Origin: Heliocidaris tuberculata
Taxonomy: Eukaryota; Echinodermata; Echinoidea; Camarodonta; Echinometridae
Direction: 5' to 3'
NCBI GenBank assembly: GCA_025618425.1
Contig: CM046847.1
Coordinates: 6,789,146-6,853,145, forward strand
Length of the DNA: 64,000 nt
Shown: positions 35,444 through 47,323 of the stretch, piece after piece
How the letters are laid out: each line of letters begins with the position of its first letter
Position numbering within the stretch: the first letter of the stretch is position 1
Made by a program: the position numbers and the translations under genes
Notes under the pieces: model-generated
Told to the model about the DNA's origin: nothing
The model's database searches: none
The model's input: only the letters and a program-made list of their open reading frames with translations

Positions 35444-35759
35444 ATATTTCCCTGAAACAATTGCTAATGGTATTGACAGAAAATAGATAGAACGATGAAT
35501 ATCTCATACTCTATGTATGCTGTACAGTAGGATGTTAAAAGAGCTCACATTCAATATAGGCCCTTCTCACTCCCCAGAATTTTTTAAAAACTTTTATTTT
35601 ATCGTTCAAATTTTATCTTAATTAAAAAATGAATCAAAGTAGTTATAATGAAAAAGAACTATTTCGAACTATGGTAGTTTGTACATACTTCTTTTGTACT
35701 GAGACCAATTTAAGGAACAATATTGTTAAATATCACTGCATCATTTAGGAATACTAAGG

Positions 35760-36348
35760 GCCCTAAATTTGATGGGCCCTTATTCACGAAAATGGGCCTG
35801 AAACTTTTTTAATGGAAGCTTTAGGTGCCCGCCGTGTATATCTATTATACATGACTATCACCAATAACATCGGCACATCACGTAGCATATGTTTCGATAT
35901 GTAAGTCAGTGATATATATGATTTTTAATGCATTTTCAATTGGGCCGTAATTAATAGATTCAGGGATCCCATGTCCTTTCAGGTCCCCCCAAAATGATGT
36001 AATCTTGATCGATTTGATAAATACTATTTGTAGAACACATTTTCAAATATCTTTAGAAAGGAAATATTGCATGCCTCTATAAGCATTATAATCACTTATG
36101 TTACATTTGGCTCTCTAAAATCAGAATTTGGGCACCTGACACATATTTGGCCACCATTTCATCATACCCACAATGTATCATTGTATTTTGGTATCAAAAT
36201 AGCCATTTACTGAGCTTCTATTACCTATTAAAGCACTTTTTAAGACTCTGGTGAGTAGCTGGTCCTTTGGACCCTTTTGGAACAAATGCCGGGCCCAGGT
36301 GGTCTTTTGTGGGTCTTAACCATTACCATATTTCATTTTACTATTTAT
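35760..36348 (+). mobile_element. Penelope-associated 3' repeat, 5' part before an insertion
   Basis: ttaatggaagctttaggtgc, the gatcccatg-ccttt motif and cattttcaaatatcttt match 55190-55440 in order. The repeat is cut at 36348 by the TIR element and appears to continue at 38435. Confidence 0.6.
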
Positions 36349-38434
36349 CAGTGTAGTAAAATCACGCAAAACCGTTATAACGCAAACCCGTAATAAATTG
36401 ACGTCAAAATAGTTAATCGATTACCAGGAGATCACTCTCCGCGCTCCACTGTGCAAGAGAATTTGCACGCAAACCCTATGTGAATGGAGAAGGCATAAAC
36501 GATTCCAAGATGCGTTCTCAATCTTTAAATTCACAGGGACGGCTTTAAAAGCAAAGGGACGGCTGCAAAATACGATACTTTTAAAGAAAAAATTATACTT
36601 GATCAATCTATCCGCGGCGAATTTTTTTTCCCCGTGGCGTTTTGCTATAAATCAATCAAAATCATAATTCATCTTTTGCAAGAAGCTGAAAAGAACGCCT
36701 GATAGATGCAATGACAGTCGTTGTTTGTCAAATATCCACGTGTGTATGATGACCAACACGGCTGGCGTAGCAGCAGTACTATAGTATTTCTTTGTTTTTC
36801 TTCTCTCTATCCTCATTCTTTTCTGATGAATTTCTTCTCACTTTTCTTCTTTTTGTTATGTATTCCTTTGTTTTTCCTCTGTCTTTTTTCTTAATGTATT
36901 TCTTTGTTTTTCTTTTCTCTGGCTTCTTTTGATTTCTTAATGTATTTCTTTGTTTCTTTTCTATCTTCTTTTTTTCCTTATGTATTTCTTTGTTTTTCTT
37001 CTCTCTGTCTTCTTTTTTTCCTTATGTATTTCTTTGTTTTTCTTCTCTGTTCTTTTTTCCTTATGTATTTCTTTGTTTTTCTTCTCTGTTCTTTCTCTTA
37101 TGTATGTATTTCTTTGTTTTTCTTCTCTCCGTCTTCCTTTCCTTATGTATTTCTTTGTTTTTCTTCTCTCTGTCTTCCCTTTTTTCTTATGTATTTCTTT
37201 GTTTTTCTTCGCTCTTCTTTTTTCCTTATCTATTCCTTTGTTTTTCTTCTCTCCGTCTTCCTTTCATTATGTATTTCTTTATTTTTCTTCCATCTTCTTT
37301 TTTCCTTATGTATTTCTTTGTTTTTATTCTTCATATCTTCCTTTTTTTCTTTATGTATTTCTTTGTTTTTCTTCGTTCTTCTTTTTTCCTTATGTATCCC
37401 TGTGTTTTTCTTCTCTCTGTCTTCCTTTTTCCTTATGTATTTCTTTGTTTTTCTTCTATCTTCTTTATTCTTTATGTATTTCTTTGTTTTTATTCTCCAT
37501 ATCTTCTTTTTATTTCTTAATGTATTTCTTTGTTTCTCTTCTATCTTCTTTTTTCCTTATGTATTTCTTTGTTTTTCCTCTCGCTGTCTTCTTTTTTTTG
37601 TTATGTATTTCTTTGTTTTTTTCTCTCTTCTTTTTCCCTTATGTATTTCTTTGTTTTGTTTTTCTTTGTCTTCCTTTTTTCCTTATCTATTTCTTTGTTT
37701 TTCTTCTCTCTGTCTTCCCTTTTTCCTTATGTATTTCTTTGTTTTTCTCCGCTCTTCTTTTTTTCTTATGTATTCTTTTGTTTTTCTTCTCTCTGTCTTC
37801 CTTTTTTCCTTATGTATTTCTTTGTTTTTATTCTCCATATCTTTTTATTTCTTTATGTATTTCTTTGTTTTTCTTCCCTCTTCTTTTTTCCTTATGTATT
37901 CCTTTGTTTTTCTTCTCTCCGTCTTCCTTTCATTATGTATTTCTTTGTTTTTCTTCCATCTTCTTTTTTCCTTATGTATTTCTTTGTTTTTATTCTCCAT
38001 ATCTTCTTTTTATTTCTTTATGTATTTCTTTGTTTTTCTTCACTCTTCTTTTTTTTCCTTATGTATTTCTTTGTTTTTCCTCTCTCTGTCTTCCTTTTTC
38101 CTTATGTATTTCTTCGTTTTTATTCTTTATATCTTCTTTTTTCCTTATGTATTTCTTTGTTTTTATTCTTTATATCTTCTTTTTATTTCTTTATGCATTT
38201 CTTTGGGTTTTTTTTTCTCTCTGTCTTCATTTTCCTTATGTATTTCTTTGTTTTTCTTCTCTCTGTCTTCCTTGTCAGTATGCACAACACTTGGGTCAAA
38301 TAAGGGCGAACGACTAATAAGAGATTAGGAAAATCGCTGGACCGTTCGACCTTGCTGTGCGGGGCTTACGTAACAATCAGCAAATATAACGCTAAACCGT
38401 TATAACGGTTTTGCGTGATGATTTTACTACACTG
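36349..38434. mobile_element. 2.1-kb TIR element filled with a minisatellite
   Basis: The left end CAGTGTAGTAAAATCACGCA and the right end, reverse complement CAGTGTAGTAAAATCATCAC, continue as about 40-bp inverted repeats through AAAACCGTTATAACG. The 5-bp direct repeat tttat flanks both sides. The interior is a minisatellite plus about 400 bp of unique sequence on the left. No transposase is present. The superfamily is unassigned: CAGTG ends recall hAT, but an 8-bp target duplication is not seen. Confidence 0.82.
36790..38272. repeat. pyrimidine-rich minisatellite, ~35-50 bp unit
   Basis: Units built on cttatgtatttctttgtttt plus tcttctctctgtcttcc repeat about 34 times with length variation in the T and TC parts. 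Because the unit lacks TAA, TAG and TGA on the plus strand, frames stay open for up to 474, 455 and 257 codons in different phases at once. The products are Phe/Leu/Ser/Val repeats of the form MYFFVFLLSVF. This is composition and not a gene. Confidence 0.93.
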
Positions 38435-38660
38435 TTTATAGTGGATTTTCAACACCAAACGAACGTTTCTAGCCCCAGGGTTGGCTCTGAAAAGCATAAA
38501 AACAATGGATGGTCACTAAAACATTAAAAAATTGAGGCACTTTGGGCACTTTTTATAAAAAATCAGCAGATGTCATCATTTTCAGCATTAAATTTTACAT
38601 AGGAATCCATGTTGAAAAAAAAGTGAACACTATTTCCATGAGGAGCCGTCTGTGTACCGA
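38435..38660 (+). mobile_element. Penelope-associated 3' repeat, 3' part after the insertion
   Basis: tcaacaccaaacgaacg, agccccagggttggctctga, gggcactttttataaaaaat and ttttacataggaatccatgt match 54183-54402 and 32433-32645 read on the minus strand. It ends gaggagccgtctgtgtaccg. Confidence 0.7.
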
Positions 38661-39792
38661 TTTCGAGGAATATGTACAATCGGTTTCGTGAAAACGCGCT
38701 GGAAAACTCATTTGTACATATCGTTATGAATGAAGTATGAATTCAACAGTATGTATCACTTTGTAAAGAGAGAGGGAGAGAGGAGGGGGACTCAAAAAAC
38801 TTGTGTGAATTTCAAAATTTTTGTTGATTTCAAGCAAGATTGGATTACTTCGATGTATGTTTATGCTTCTATATTTAGCGAACACACCCACTATAATTCC
38901 GAAACGCACATGAAATTTATCTCCTAGCCCAAACTGCAAATTTAACAAACGAAATTCAGTGGTTTTCTTGTTAAGATTCTTCAAATAAATCAACATTTTT
39001 TTTGTAATTATAGAGACTAATGAGAAAATGAATATCTGAATACATCCACGTTCCTATACATTAACAAAATGTTATTTTCGAGTATATATAAATATCTATG
39101 ATTTTTTTTTCGAGAGTATATAAATTCAGGTCGATATTTACTAATGGTAATGTTCATACATGCACGGTTATCCATTTATAAAAGTGAACCTCCATGATAA
39201 AAACAGGTGTCAAATATAAGTACTATTATTATTATCATTTGCTTCTTCATAAATAAATGGGGTGTACCCCATTTTTACGTATCTTGGTATTTTTCAAATA
39301 TTTATTCAAAACACAAAATTGCGCTTGACATGCCTGTGATGTCTTTTTAAAATTCATATATAATTGATGAATGAAACTACATTGCTTTATTTGCCCCGAT
39401 CACTTTAGTTTATAGACAAGAGTGTATAAATGCCGGGTTTCTATATTGGAAAAATGAAATCCCTCTTTCTTCGAAGCCGGGCTTTGAACCTTTCGAAGAC
39501 GAATTTCTTTTTTACGAGAGAAAATCTGAAAGTCAGATTTTAATTTCTAAGAAATCACAGGTATGTTATTGAATGCCTATAACAAAGTCCTGTTTAGACA
39601 CCTAGCAGCCGCCCGCTCTATGAAAATAGTGTAATCCATCTACTCCGTGTATTGCCCCATAGGATCGTATGGCGTATTAAAAGATTTAATATCTACGTAA
39701 GATTATGCGGTGTTTGAATCTCTGATGATCCGGGGGAATAGCTACCGTGGTAAATTAGATTTTCGTGGTACTGACATGAAAAGAAATGTTTT
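38661..39792. other. no recognisable feature
   Basis: A+T-rich flank downstream of the LRR gene; nothing supported. Confidence 0.3.
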
Positions 39793-42253
39793 TCAAGCTT
39801 CGTGGAAGAAAGAAGATGTTATGGATGGCCACTGGTGGAGAGGAGCTAAGTGCTTTGAAAGTTTATTTTCTCTCATTTTGATTGGGANNNNNNNNNNNNN
39901 NNNNNNNNNNNNNNNNNNNNNNNNNNNNNNNNNNNNNNNNNNNNNNNNNNNNNNNNNNNNNNNNNNNNNNNNNNNNNNNNNNNNNNNNNNNNNNNNNNNN
40001 NNNNNNNNNNNNNNNNNNNNNNNNNNNNNNNNNNNNNNNNNNNNNNNNNNNNNNNNNNNNNNNNNNNNNNNNNNNNNNNNNNNNNNNNNNNNNNNNNNNN
40101 NNNNNNNNNNNNNNNNNNNNNNNNNNNNNNNNNNNNNNNNNNNNNNNNNNNNNNNNNNNNNNNNNNNNNNNNNNNNNNNNNNNNNNNNNNNNNNNNNNNN
40201 NNNNNNNNNNNNNNNNNNNNNNNNNNNNNNNNNNNNNNNNNNNNNNNNNNNNNNNNNNNNNNNNNNNNNNNNNNNNNNNNNNNNNNNNNNNNNNNNNNNN
40301 NNNNNNNNNNNNNNNNNNNNNNNNNNNNNNNNNNNNNNNNNNNNNNNNNNNNNNNNNNNNNNNNNNNNNNNNNNNNNNNNNNNNNNNCAGTCAATTGGGT
40401 TCAGTGAAAGATCGAGAGATGAAACAGAGGACAAAATATTTACAAAAGTGCTTTGGTTCAAACCCGTCAGTCTGTTGTTTGCTAATGAAATATTTGTCAG
40501 CATTTCATTGTTTGAAAATATCGCTTCATCAAGGTATGTTAAGTAGTTTACTTCAAGATTAATGCTTGTTAAATTTCCCAACCCCGTCAATAAATCAAAA
40601 TGAAGCTGTTTAATTTTGTTTTCTCTTAAAGTCAGCCTCTGAAGCGATTCCAGTTTTGCGAATAAAAGTGGTTGTAAGGTTAATAGGCTGCAGTAATCTA
40701 AATTAAGCTCTTGTAAAGCGTAAAGTTGGCGGAAGGACTCAGGTTGCATTTCATAATAAAATTGTAAAAGAAGATTCTCACTCATATCCAAAGTTTTAAG
40801 TCGAAATAATCCATCAAAAAGAGAAGCGTTTAAATCCTCATCCCACAAATACATTGAGCTGAGGTCAGCATCTCTCATTTCCAAATGTACAAGAAATTGT
40901 GATCGTTTAAAGGACTCTCCTGGTTCTAAAGAAGGCCCGATTTTCATCATGTTTAGGAAAAGTGATTTCAGGGATGGAGTTTCTAATTGCAAAGTGTTCA
41001 AGATAGAGCACTCCGACAAATCAATGGTTTGAATGTTGTCAAGTCCTGAAAAAGATGTAACTTCTAGGACAGCAAGGTTCTTGTTTGAGCTCATGTCTAA
41101 AATCGTTAAATTTTCCAAACCAAGAAATGCGTATTGTGAAATTGCTGTCAAAAGATTGTGAGATAATCTCAACTCGAATAAGTCTACTGTCCAAGTATCA
41201 TTGTCAGGGTTGATGTCTATTAACTTGTTAAGACTTACTTGCAAAATTCGTAACTCCTTCATGCCCTCAAAGGAGACTGGCTTAAGTTTCACGACGAAGT
41301 TATCAACCAGAATAAGATTACTGACTTTTATCAGGTCAGAAAAAACGAAAGGATAAAGGTCACTTAATTCGTTATTGTAGAAGTCAAGGATAGAAAAAAA
41401 ATGATCGCGGAGTGGATCAAAGAAACCTTTCGGAAGTACATTCAAATTAGCATTTGAGATTGTGATGTCTTCTATCTCAGATCGTGAGATGCCGATGAAT
41501 ATATTACGTAACACTTCAAATCCCAAATGCGTTCCTCCTAAGACCAATGCACGGACATGTAGGATCAACTGATCTTATGGGGCTATCTATCAGATAAAGG
41601 GTATCAGTGTGACAAGCGAAGTTAAAAGTTTCTGCTTTGATGTGCTCAAAATGATTAAATGACAAGAAAGCATCCCGTGCTGTGCCACAAGAGCTGATGT
41701 TAATGAACGACAACTGGTTTTCCTGGAATGATATTTTATCTAAATGTGAGATCCATTTCAGTGTGTCATTGGGAAGACATTTCAGGTATGATGAATTCAC
41801 CTCAAGAGTAGACAACTTTCTGTTCCACCTGAATAGGCCTGTATCTGGAAGCACTAGATGGGGGTTTTCGCTTAAAGATAAAAAGAGTAATTCCTTGAGT
41901 GGATAGAAAGTTGTGGATTCTATCACTCTAATGTCATTGGAAGAAAGCTCCAGCTGGTTGATCAGAGGGTATCTCTTAAACGAGGAGTTCAAGAGAGAAA
42001 TTAAATTGTTAAAATGCAAGTCTAGTAGCATAATATCCTCAGAGAGGTATTGGGGAACCGCATAAAGTCCTTTCTTCCTGCAATCAGCTTTCTTCAGCTG
42101 AAAGTCCTGATGGCACTTCCCAGAAGAGCTTTCAAGATATGATTTGATGGGATGAGCCAGCGTCGCTCCTCCGAGTAAGGCTTGGATTGCCAAGAGTAGG
42201 AGACAACAAACTACCATCCATGGGAGGAGAGATAGACGATGTTTACTTTCCAT
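39793..42253 (-). pseudogene. Toll-like LRR receptor gene, frameshifted and split by a gap
   Basis: The ATG at 42253 opens a signal peptide (WMVVCCLLLLAIQALLGG), an LRRNT-like C..C region (KCHQDFQLKKADCRKKGL) and leucine-rich repeats. At 41559/41560 the frame changes; comparison with the paralogue at 62476 shows a missing 17-bp piece between two CTA triplets. The second frame then stays open through many LRRs (for example LTILDMSSNKNLAVL) to the gap at 40387, about 625 residues in all. The last codons after the gap (39793-39887) could be the C-terminus but cannot be tied to it. In the TLR family such ectodomains precede a membrane helix and TIR domain; neither is visible. The ORF starting at 42280 begins at a TTG inside the splice acceptor, so 42253 is preferred. 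Confidence 0.75.
39888..40387. other. assembly gap, 500 N
   Basis: Exactly 500 N, which looks like a placeholder of unknown true length. It lies where the rest of the LRR ectodomain, transmembrane and TIR parts of the minus-strand gene would be. Confidence 0.99.
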
Positions 42254-43394
42254 TGTGGTAAGTTTATATCTGCACCACAAGAAAATTAATATGACGAAGG
42301 ATATCTTTCATCATACGTCTGCACTAGAAAAGAACTAATATGACCAATGATACCTCTCACTAAATTCTACCCTATTAATATGGTTTTGAAAACTGTTTGG
42401 TATTGCAGTTATGCATTTAGCCTTCCAATAGGCAATAAAGACATGACATACAACGCAATGTTCATTCTCAATTAGTAATCAAAAGATTAATAATTACACA
42501 TTGTACAAATAGGGGATAGGCCTATTCCATTTCTTTATGTCATGTTAAAATTTCTCGAAAGCAAATTCATAAGGAGTACAATCCATTTGCAAAGTTCCGG
42601 ACATATTTCTTTAATTGTAGTTCACCTACCCATTCAACAGGCTGGCAAAGTTTATTACAACAAAATCATTCTTAGTAGAATGGATGAATGCGTTTAAAAT
42701 GTTTAATTTAAGAGTAAGAAATATATGATTTTTAAATCGTCAACTAATTGATTAATTGATTAATATTTGTTTCGGCTGTAATGTATAATGATTCTGTCTC
42801 TGCTTGTGCAACAACTAACGATATAACTCCCGCCATATTATCTAATGTTGAAGTAATTTTAAAAAATAATTTTACGCTATTCACTTGTCTGTATTTTGAA
42901 CCTCCTTTCCTATAAAACTTATAGACACCAATTTTCATGAACACCACTGCACAATTTTGCACATCTTTTTATTAGTAATTGCGCTTTAATGATGAGTACT
43001 GTTCTAGCAAACTAATACCATTTTACACCGTTTGGTAAGTTTAGCAATGACATTATACTCTTTCTCATCTCGATACAGCAAAGGCCTAAACAGGATACTT
43101 AAATGAAAGTACGATCGGATAAAAAGAGATTCATGTTGATGCAATAAAAAGTCAAAATTCAGGTAAACTACTGTTATGTTAACTTTAGATTCTTGTAGTT
43201 GAGCCAGTTATAGGTTTTCAACAGTAGTTCATATGATATCAATACCATTGCAATGATTGCATTTAAATCATGCTATATAATAAACAACTATTGCATGCTC
43301 ATTTGGTTTTTAAGTACGCACAAACGCAGTCGTAACCCAAGAAAACTATTTAGAAAAAAGAAGGGGAAAAAAGAGATATAATCCATATTTTTAC
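42254..43394. other. upstream flank of the LRR gene
   Basis: An acceptor TTCTTGTGGTGCAG ends at 42268, fifteen bases before the ATG, so a non-coding 5' exon should lie upstream in this stretch. It could not be located. No repeat was recognised. Confidence 0.35.
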
Positions 43395-43475
43395 ATCGTA
43401 CATTGCTCTTGAGCAAGGCATTTTATCTACATTGCTCCCCTCCACCCAGGTGTTAAGTGGGTACCCGGTAGGATG
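43395..43475 (+). mobile_element. SINE body fragment
   Basis: gagcaaggcattttatctac and cacccaggtgttaagtgggt match the body of the 44826-45112 SINE on the opposite strand. No tRNA head remains. Confidence 0.5.
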
Positions 43476-43588
43476 CGAACGTCATTGTGGTTGGATTAGC
43501 ATGTGCGCGCTTGGAAAATAGGCGACTAGCTGGGATGCTCCCCAGAGCAGTGGATAATGTGCAGAATCGCAATTACAGAGTTTTCGTT

Positions 43589-44363
43589 CAGCAACGTACA
43601 CGGGATTCTAGGACGGAGATTAACAATTGCACATGACAAAGGACGCCCGTCTTAAAGATCATAGACAGTCTCGGTAGCAAAATCATACTGGCAAGAAACA
43701 TCTGAAATAGTCACATACTATTCTCCTTTTATCATAAGACACATGTAAGAGAATATTTAACATTCCATTCACGATTTCGAACAAATTTTAGTGTAAATAT
43801 TTGTAAGAAACGCTTGGTAACGGCTTGTCACTGCCTCACGCTAAGACCATAGCCACCCGAAGGTTCCCCGCACAATAAAACCAGCGCTTCGCACTATGTG
43901 TAGCGTATTCTATACACACAACAATCCTCATGTGAGTAGTGTGCGTGGCCGTTGTTTGAATTTACATCCCCTCTTTTGGGGGCCAGGGATTTTTATTACT
44001 TTTCACCTCTCAGTCGATAAATATTTCACTTGAGGAGGAAAAAACTTCACAGCATCTTAGTTATGTTAGTACCCTGCTATTTATTAAGTAAAATCAAAGA
44101 AATCTCACGAAAAGTTTTTGACGGCTTCCCAAAACTAGCTGTTACCTTTAAATTATAAAGTCTTTGTGGAAAATTGAAGAACCGGAACAGCAGTTTCGTC
44201 CTAGATTCAGAGTAAACGATGCATTTGCAATTTATCGTGCGCTCTTGATCTAGCACGGTATTGCCGTTTCGGTTCTTTCATTTTCGACAAAGAATGCCTA
44301 GGCGTCCTTTGTCATGTGCAAATATATTTTAATCTCCGTCCTAGAATCCCGCGTACGTTGCTG
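43589..44363. mobile_element. MITE-like element with ~62-bp inverted ends
   Basis: cagcaacgtacacgggattc through acatgacaaaggacgc (43589-43651) is the reverse complement of 44299-44363 with few changes. About 650 bp of non-coding interior separates the ends. Confidence 0.75.
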
Positions 44364-44825
44364 ATGCGAATCCAGTGACCGGGGTAATAATGCAGTAAGC
44401 GCTTCACTCGGTTACATTGTAACTGGTAAGGTGATGTGTAAGAAACAGCTATTATCATTATTATTACAATACCTTTCTGGCATAATGGCAAGTTTGAGAC
44501 GACCTGCTAAGAAGTCGGAGAGGGAAGTGTAAACAATTACACTTAAAAAAAAAAAAAAAAAAAAAAACGCTGGGTAACTGGAGACTGGAAGTTACGTATC
44601 AAATCTCAGATCGTATTCTTTCGTTAGTTCGTTTGTTTCCATTTCCTTAAAAAATACAATACATCACACATTCCTACACAAAAACTTGTAATTACAATGA
44701 GTAAACAAATATGGCATAATGCGTTTATAACCAGGGTAATTAAAGTAAAAAAAAAGGGAAAGTTTAAAAAGCCTCAAAGGCCTTGTCTATATAGTAGGTC
44801 CTCTAACCAAAAACTCTTGTAGTAA

Positions 44826-45112
44826 TAATGATAATAATAATAATAATAATAAAAACCGTTCTTGTATAGCGCATATTACATTATGATATAACGTCCCTGT
44901 GCGCTTCCATAGGGTTTGGATATTATTATTACCCTGGCTTTAGCTCCATTTCAAGGAATAAATCCTGTCAGGTACCCATTTAACACCTGGGTGGAGAGTG
45001 GCAAACGTGGATAATGTCTTGCCAAAAGACGCTAGTGCCGGGCTGAGATTCGAACCTTCAACCCTTTGATTGAGAGTCAAGTGAATGAACCACTATACCA
45101 CGACGGTTTAAC
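44826..45112 (-). mobile_element. tRNA-derived SINE with L2-like 3' tail
   Basis: On the minus strand the head has box A tggtatagtggttcattc and box B ggttcgaatct, then the body (ggcaagacattatccacg and cacccaggtgttaaatgggt). It ends tgtaatatgcgctatacaag and (ATT)n. The tail copies that of the LINE at 57237-60772 (tgtaatgcgctatataaaaa, ATT repeats), so the LINE machinery may move it (inference). Confidence 0.75.
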
Positions 45113-45239
45113 TTTTTGTCATTATCATTTTGAATTCAATTTTTAATATTAAAGTAAATGTGTAAGATATTTTAAAAAAAAAGAATGAAATATTTAAACA
45201 AGGAAAGGTATCAGATAGGGGAACAGTATAGGTATATAC

Positions 45240-46740
45240 TAAACAGTGACGGAGCTGTAAACAATAGTTAAATTTCTGAGTATCTGGACAAGAAACATTT
45301 TTTTCAGTGATCTCTCAGATAATCGTTGACCATGGCAATTGGATTGCTTGGTATGGCATTTCAAATTTTGGGGAGATGAAAGAGCAGAGACTTTATCTCA
45401 AAACCGTATAAAACTTTCCAACGATGAAAACAGTTTTTACTCCTTGTATTATGGTTATGAAGGCCATCATTCAATTAAACATACTTGATATTGTATTTGG
45501 GAGTAGATTTTAAAATAGGAGAATCCGATAACTGCGGTACAAAACTGATATAATTCAGAAATAGAAAGAGTTTTTATGTTTATAAACAGTGGAGCATGCA
45601 GAGTGGGCAAGATAGTAGCTTAGTACACATACGCAAGGCTTTTTTCCTGTAATTTCAGTAGTGTATCTGTCTTTTTTTGCCAGAGTTCCCCCAAACAGTA
45701 GTACAATAAGATAAGTATGATAACATTAGAGTATTGTACAACAATATCATAGAAGAAAGGGGAAGAAAATGCCTTATTTTATACAAAAAACCAACGCATT
45801 TCAATACTTTACCAGTTACATAATTTACATGCGCATCCCACTTCAGGTTACAGTCAATATAAATCTCATGAAAATTAACAAGGAGTAGAATCTATATAAA
45901 GAGTTATATTATCGAGTGTATTGGATAATTTTTTTCTGTTTTGGTTGGAAAATATCATTTGAGTAGTTTTTTTTTTCTTATCAATCATCAGTTTATTGTC
46001 TTTGGACCATTTAGAAACTTTGGCTGGTTCAAAACTAAGATTCTGATCTAAATTTGACACACCATTCTGAGTATTGAATAATGTTGTATATATCGTATGC
46101 ATACATTGCGAATATTAACTTATAAGATGTTTAAATAATATCTCTAACATCATTAAAAAGTAATAGGGGCCATGATAGATCCCCGGGGAACGCCAAAATG
46201 CACGAGGGAATGGTCAGAAGAATAATTATTATTATAAACAGTATATCATGTATATTGATAACGATATACTTCAAATATTAAACTTTGAAACCACTGCATT
46301 GGAATACCAGGACACCCTAATAATTCAGTTTATATAAGAGTATGTTATGATCCACAATATCAAAACCCTCTCCCAAATTCATTGCATTTTATAGCAAAAA
46401 TAACACTCTCCTGCAAAACTTATTAACGCATGCACAGATCAGTGATTAGTGTTTAAACCGTATTGGCTATCAGTAATAATATGAATACTAAAATAGGAAT
46501 ATAAACGATTATATCCACATTTTTCTAATGTTTCTGATAAGGCTAGGAGTATTGAAATTGGCTTGTAGTTCTTAAATACACGAGGGTCATTTTTTTCATA
46601 TACACATGGGTGATTTTGGCTATCTTTAGATTATCAGGAACAATTCCTGTTATTAAAGAGTGATTAAAATGTATGTTACAGTATTAACGATTGAATGCAT
46701 AATTCTTTTCAGAATAAGGACTGTCATTCTGCAGAAGAGA
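45240..46740 (-). mobile_element. decayed non-LTR retrotransposon RT fragment
   Basis: The minus strand near 46150-46200 reads a degraded GVPRGS box (ttggcgttccccggggatct). Further on come KVSKWSKDNKLMIDKKK (45870-46100) and, nearer the 3' end, sequences resembling the RT C-terminal region. Many stops. Related to the 32646-33560 remnant rather than to the intact element. Confidence 0.65.
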
Positions 46741-46756
46741 AGTAATCAATAACTAA

Positions 46757-46960
46757 AGGCCACCGCACACTACACGACCTGAGGTCGTACGACCTTCCGA
46801 ACTACGGTATGACGTCACCAAACACCCAAGTTTCAGGTCGTAGGACCAGGTCGCACGATCAGGTCCCAGGTTTTGGCATGTTGAATTTTTGCGAGGTCGT
46901 GGACTAGGTCGTATGACCTCTAGGTCGTACGACCTCAGGTCGTGTAGTGTGCGGTGGCCT
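46757..46960. mobile_element. PIF/Harbinger-like MITE with ~40-bp perfect TIRs
   Basis: The ends AGGCCACCGCACACTACACG and GACCTGAGGTCGTACGACCT have an exact reverse complement at the other end. The flanks are TAA on both sides, a TWA-type target duplication. The palindrome GGTCGTACGACC is inside both arms. The TSD and the GGCC start suggest Harbinger (inference). Confidence 0.8.
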
Positions 46961-47323
46961 TAAGTTTATGAAATATTATTGAATTCATCTAAAATCTGTA
47001 ATGGATCATCAATTTGTATGTTGTCACATATGAAATATTTAGGAAGACTTCTTTTAGACTTAACTAACAGTTTATTAATTACAGACCACGTTCCTTTAGT
47101 CCTTAACTATTATAAGTACTTAAAAGAGAAAGGGAGGGACTGTCGTGGTAGTAGCATATACTCAATCTAGGGAGACACCAGAGTATGTCTTCCATGAGCT
47201 TGGTGCAAAGCGACGAGCTAGACTTCTCGACAGGACTCGTAAAAATGCCGATTCGATACTGAGCCAAAGAAATAATGATAATGATACTTGATACTTTTAT
47301 GGCACTTTACACGCGATGTCTTA
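46961..47323. other. spacer without recognisable feature
   Basis: Between two DNA elements; a short 63-codon frame at 46979 has no motif. Confidence 0.3.

Noticed and set aside
36904..38328. 474- and 455-codon open frames on the plus strand
   Set aside because: They are open only because the pyrimidine minisatellite unit lacks stop codons; several phases are open together and the peptides are simple hydrophobic repeats.
39793..39887. C-terminus of the Toll-like gene (TIR end)
   Set aside because: It is in frame only through a 500-N placeholder and shows no TIR box; not asserted.
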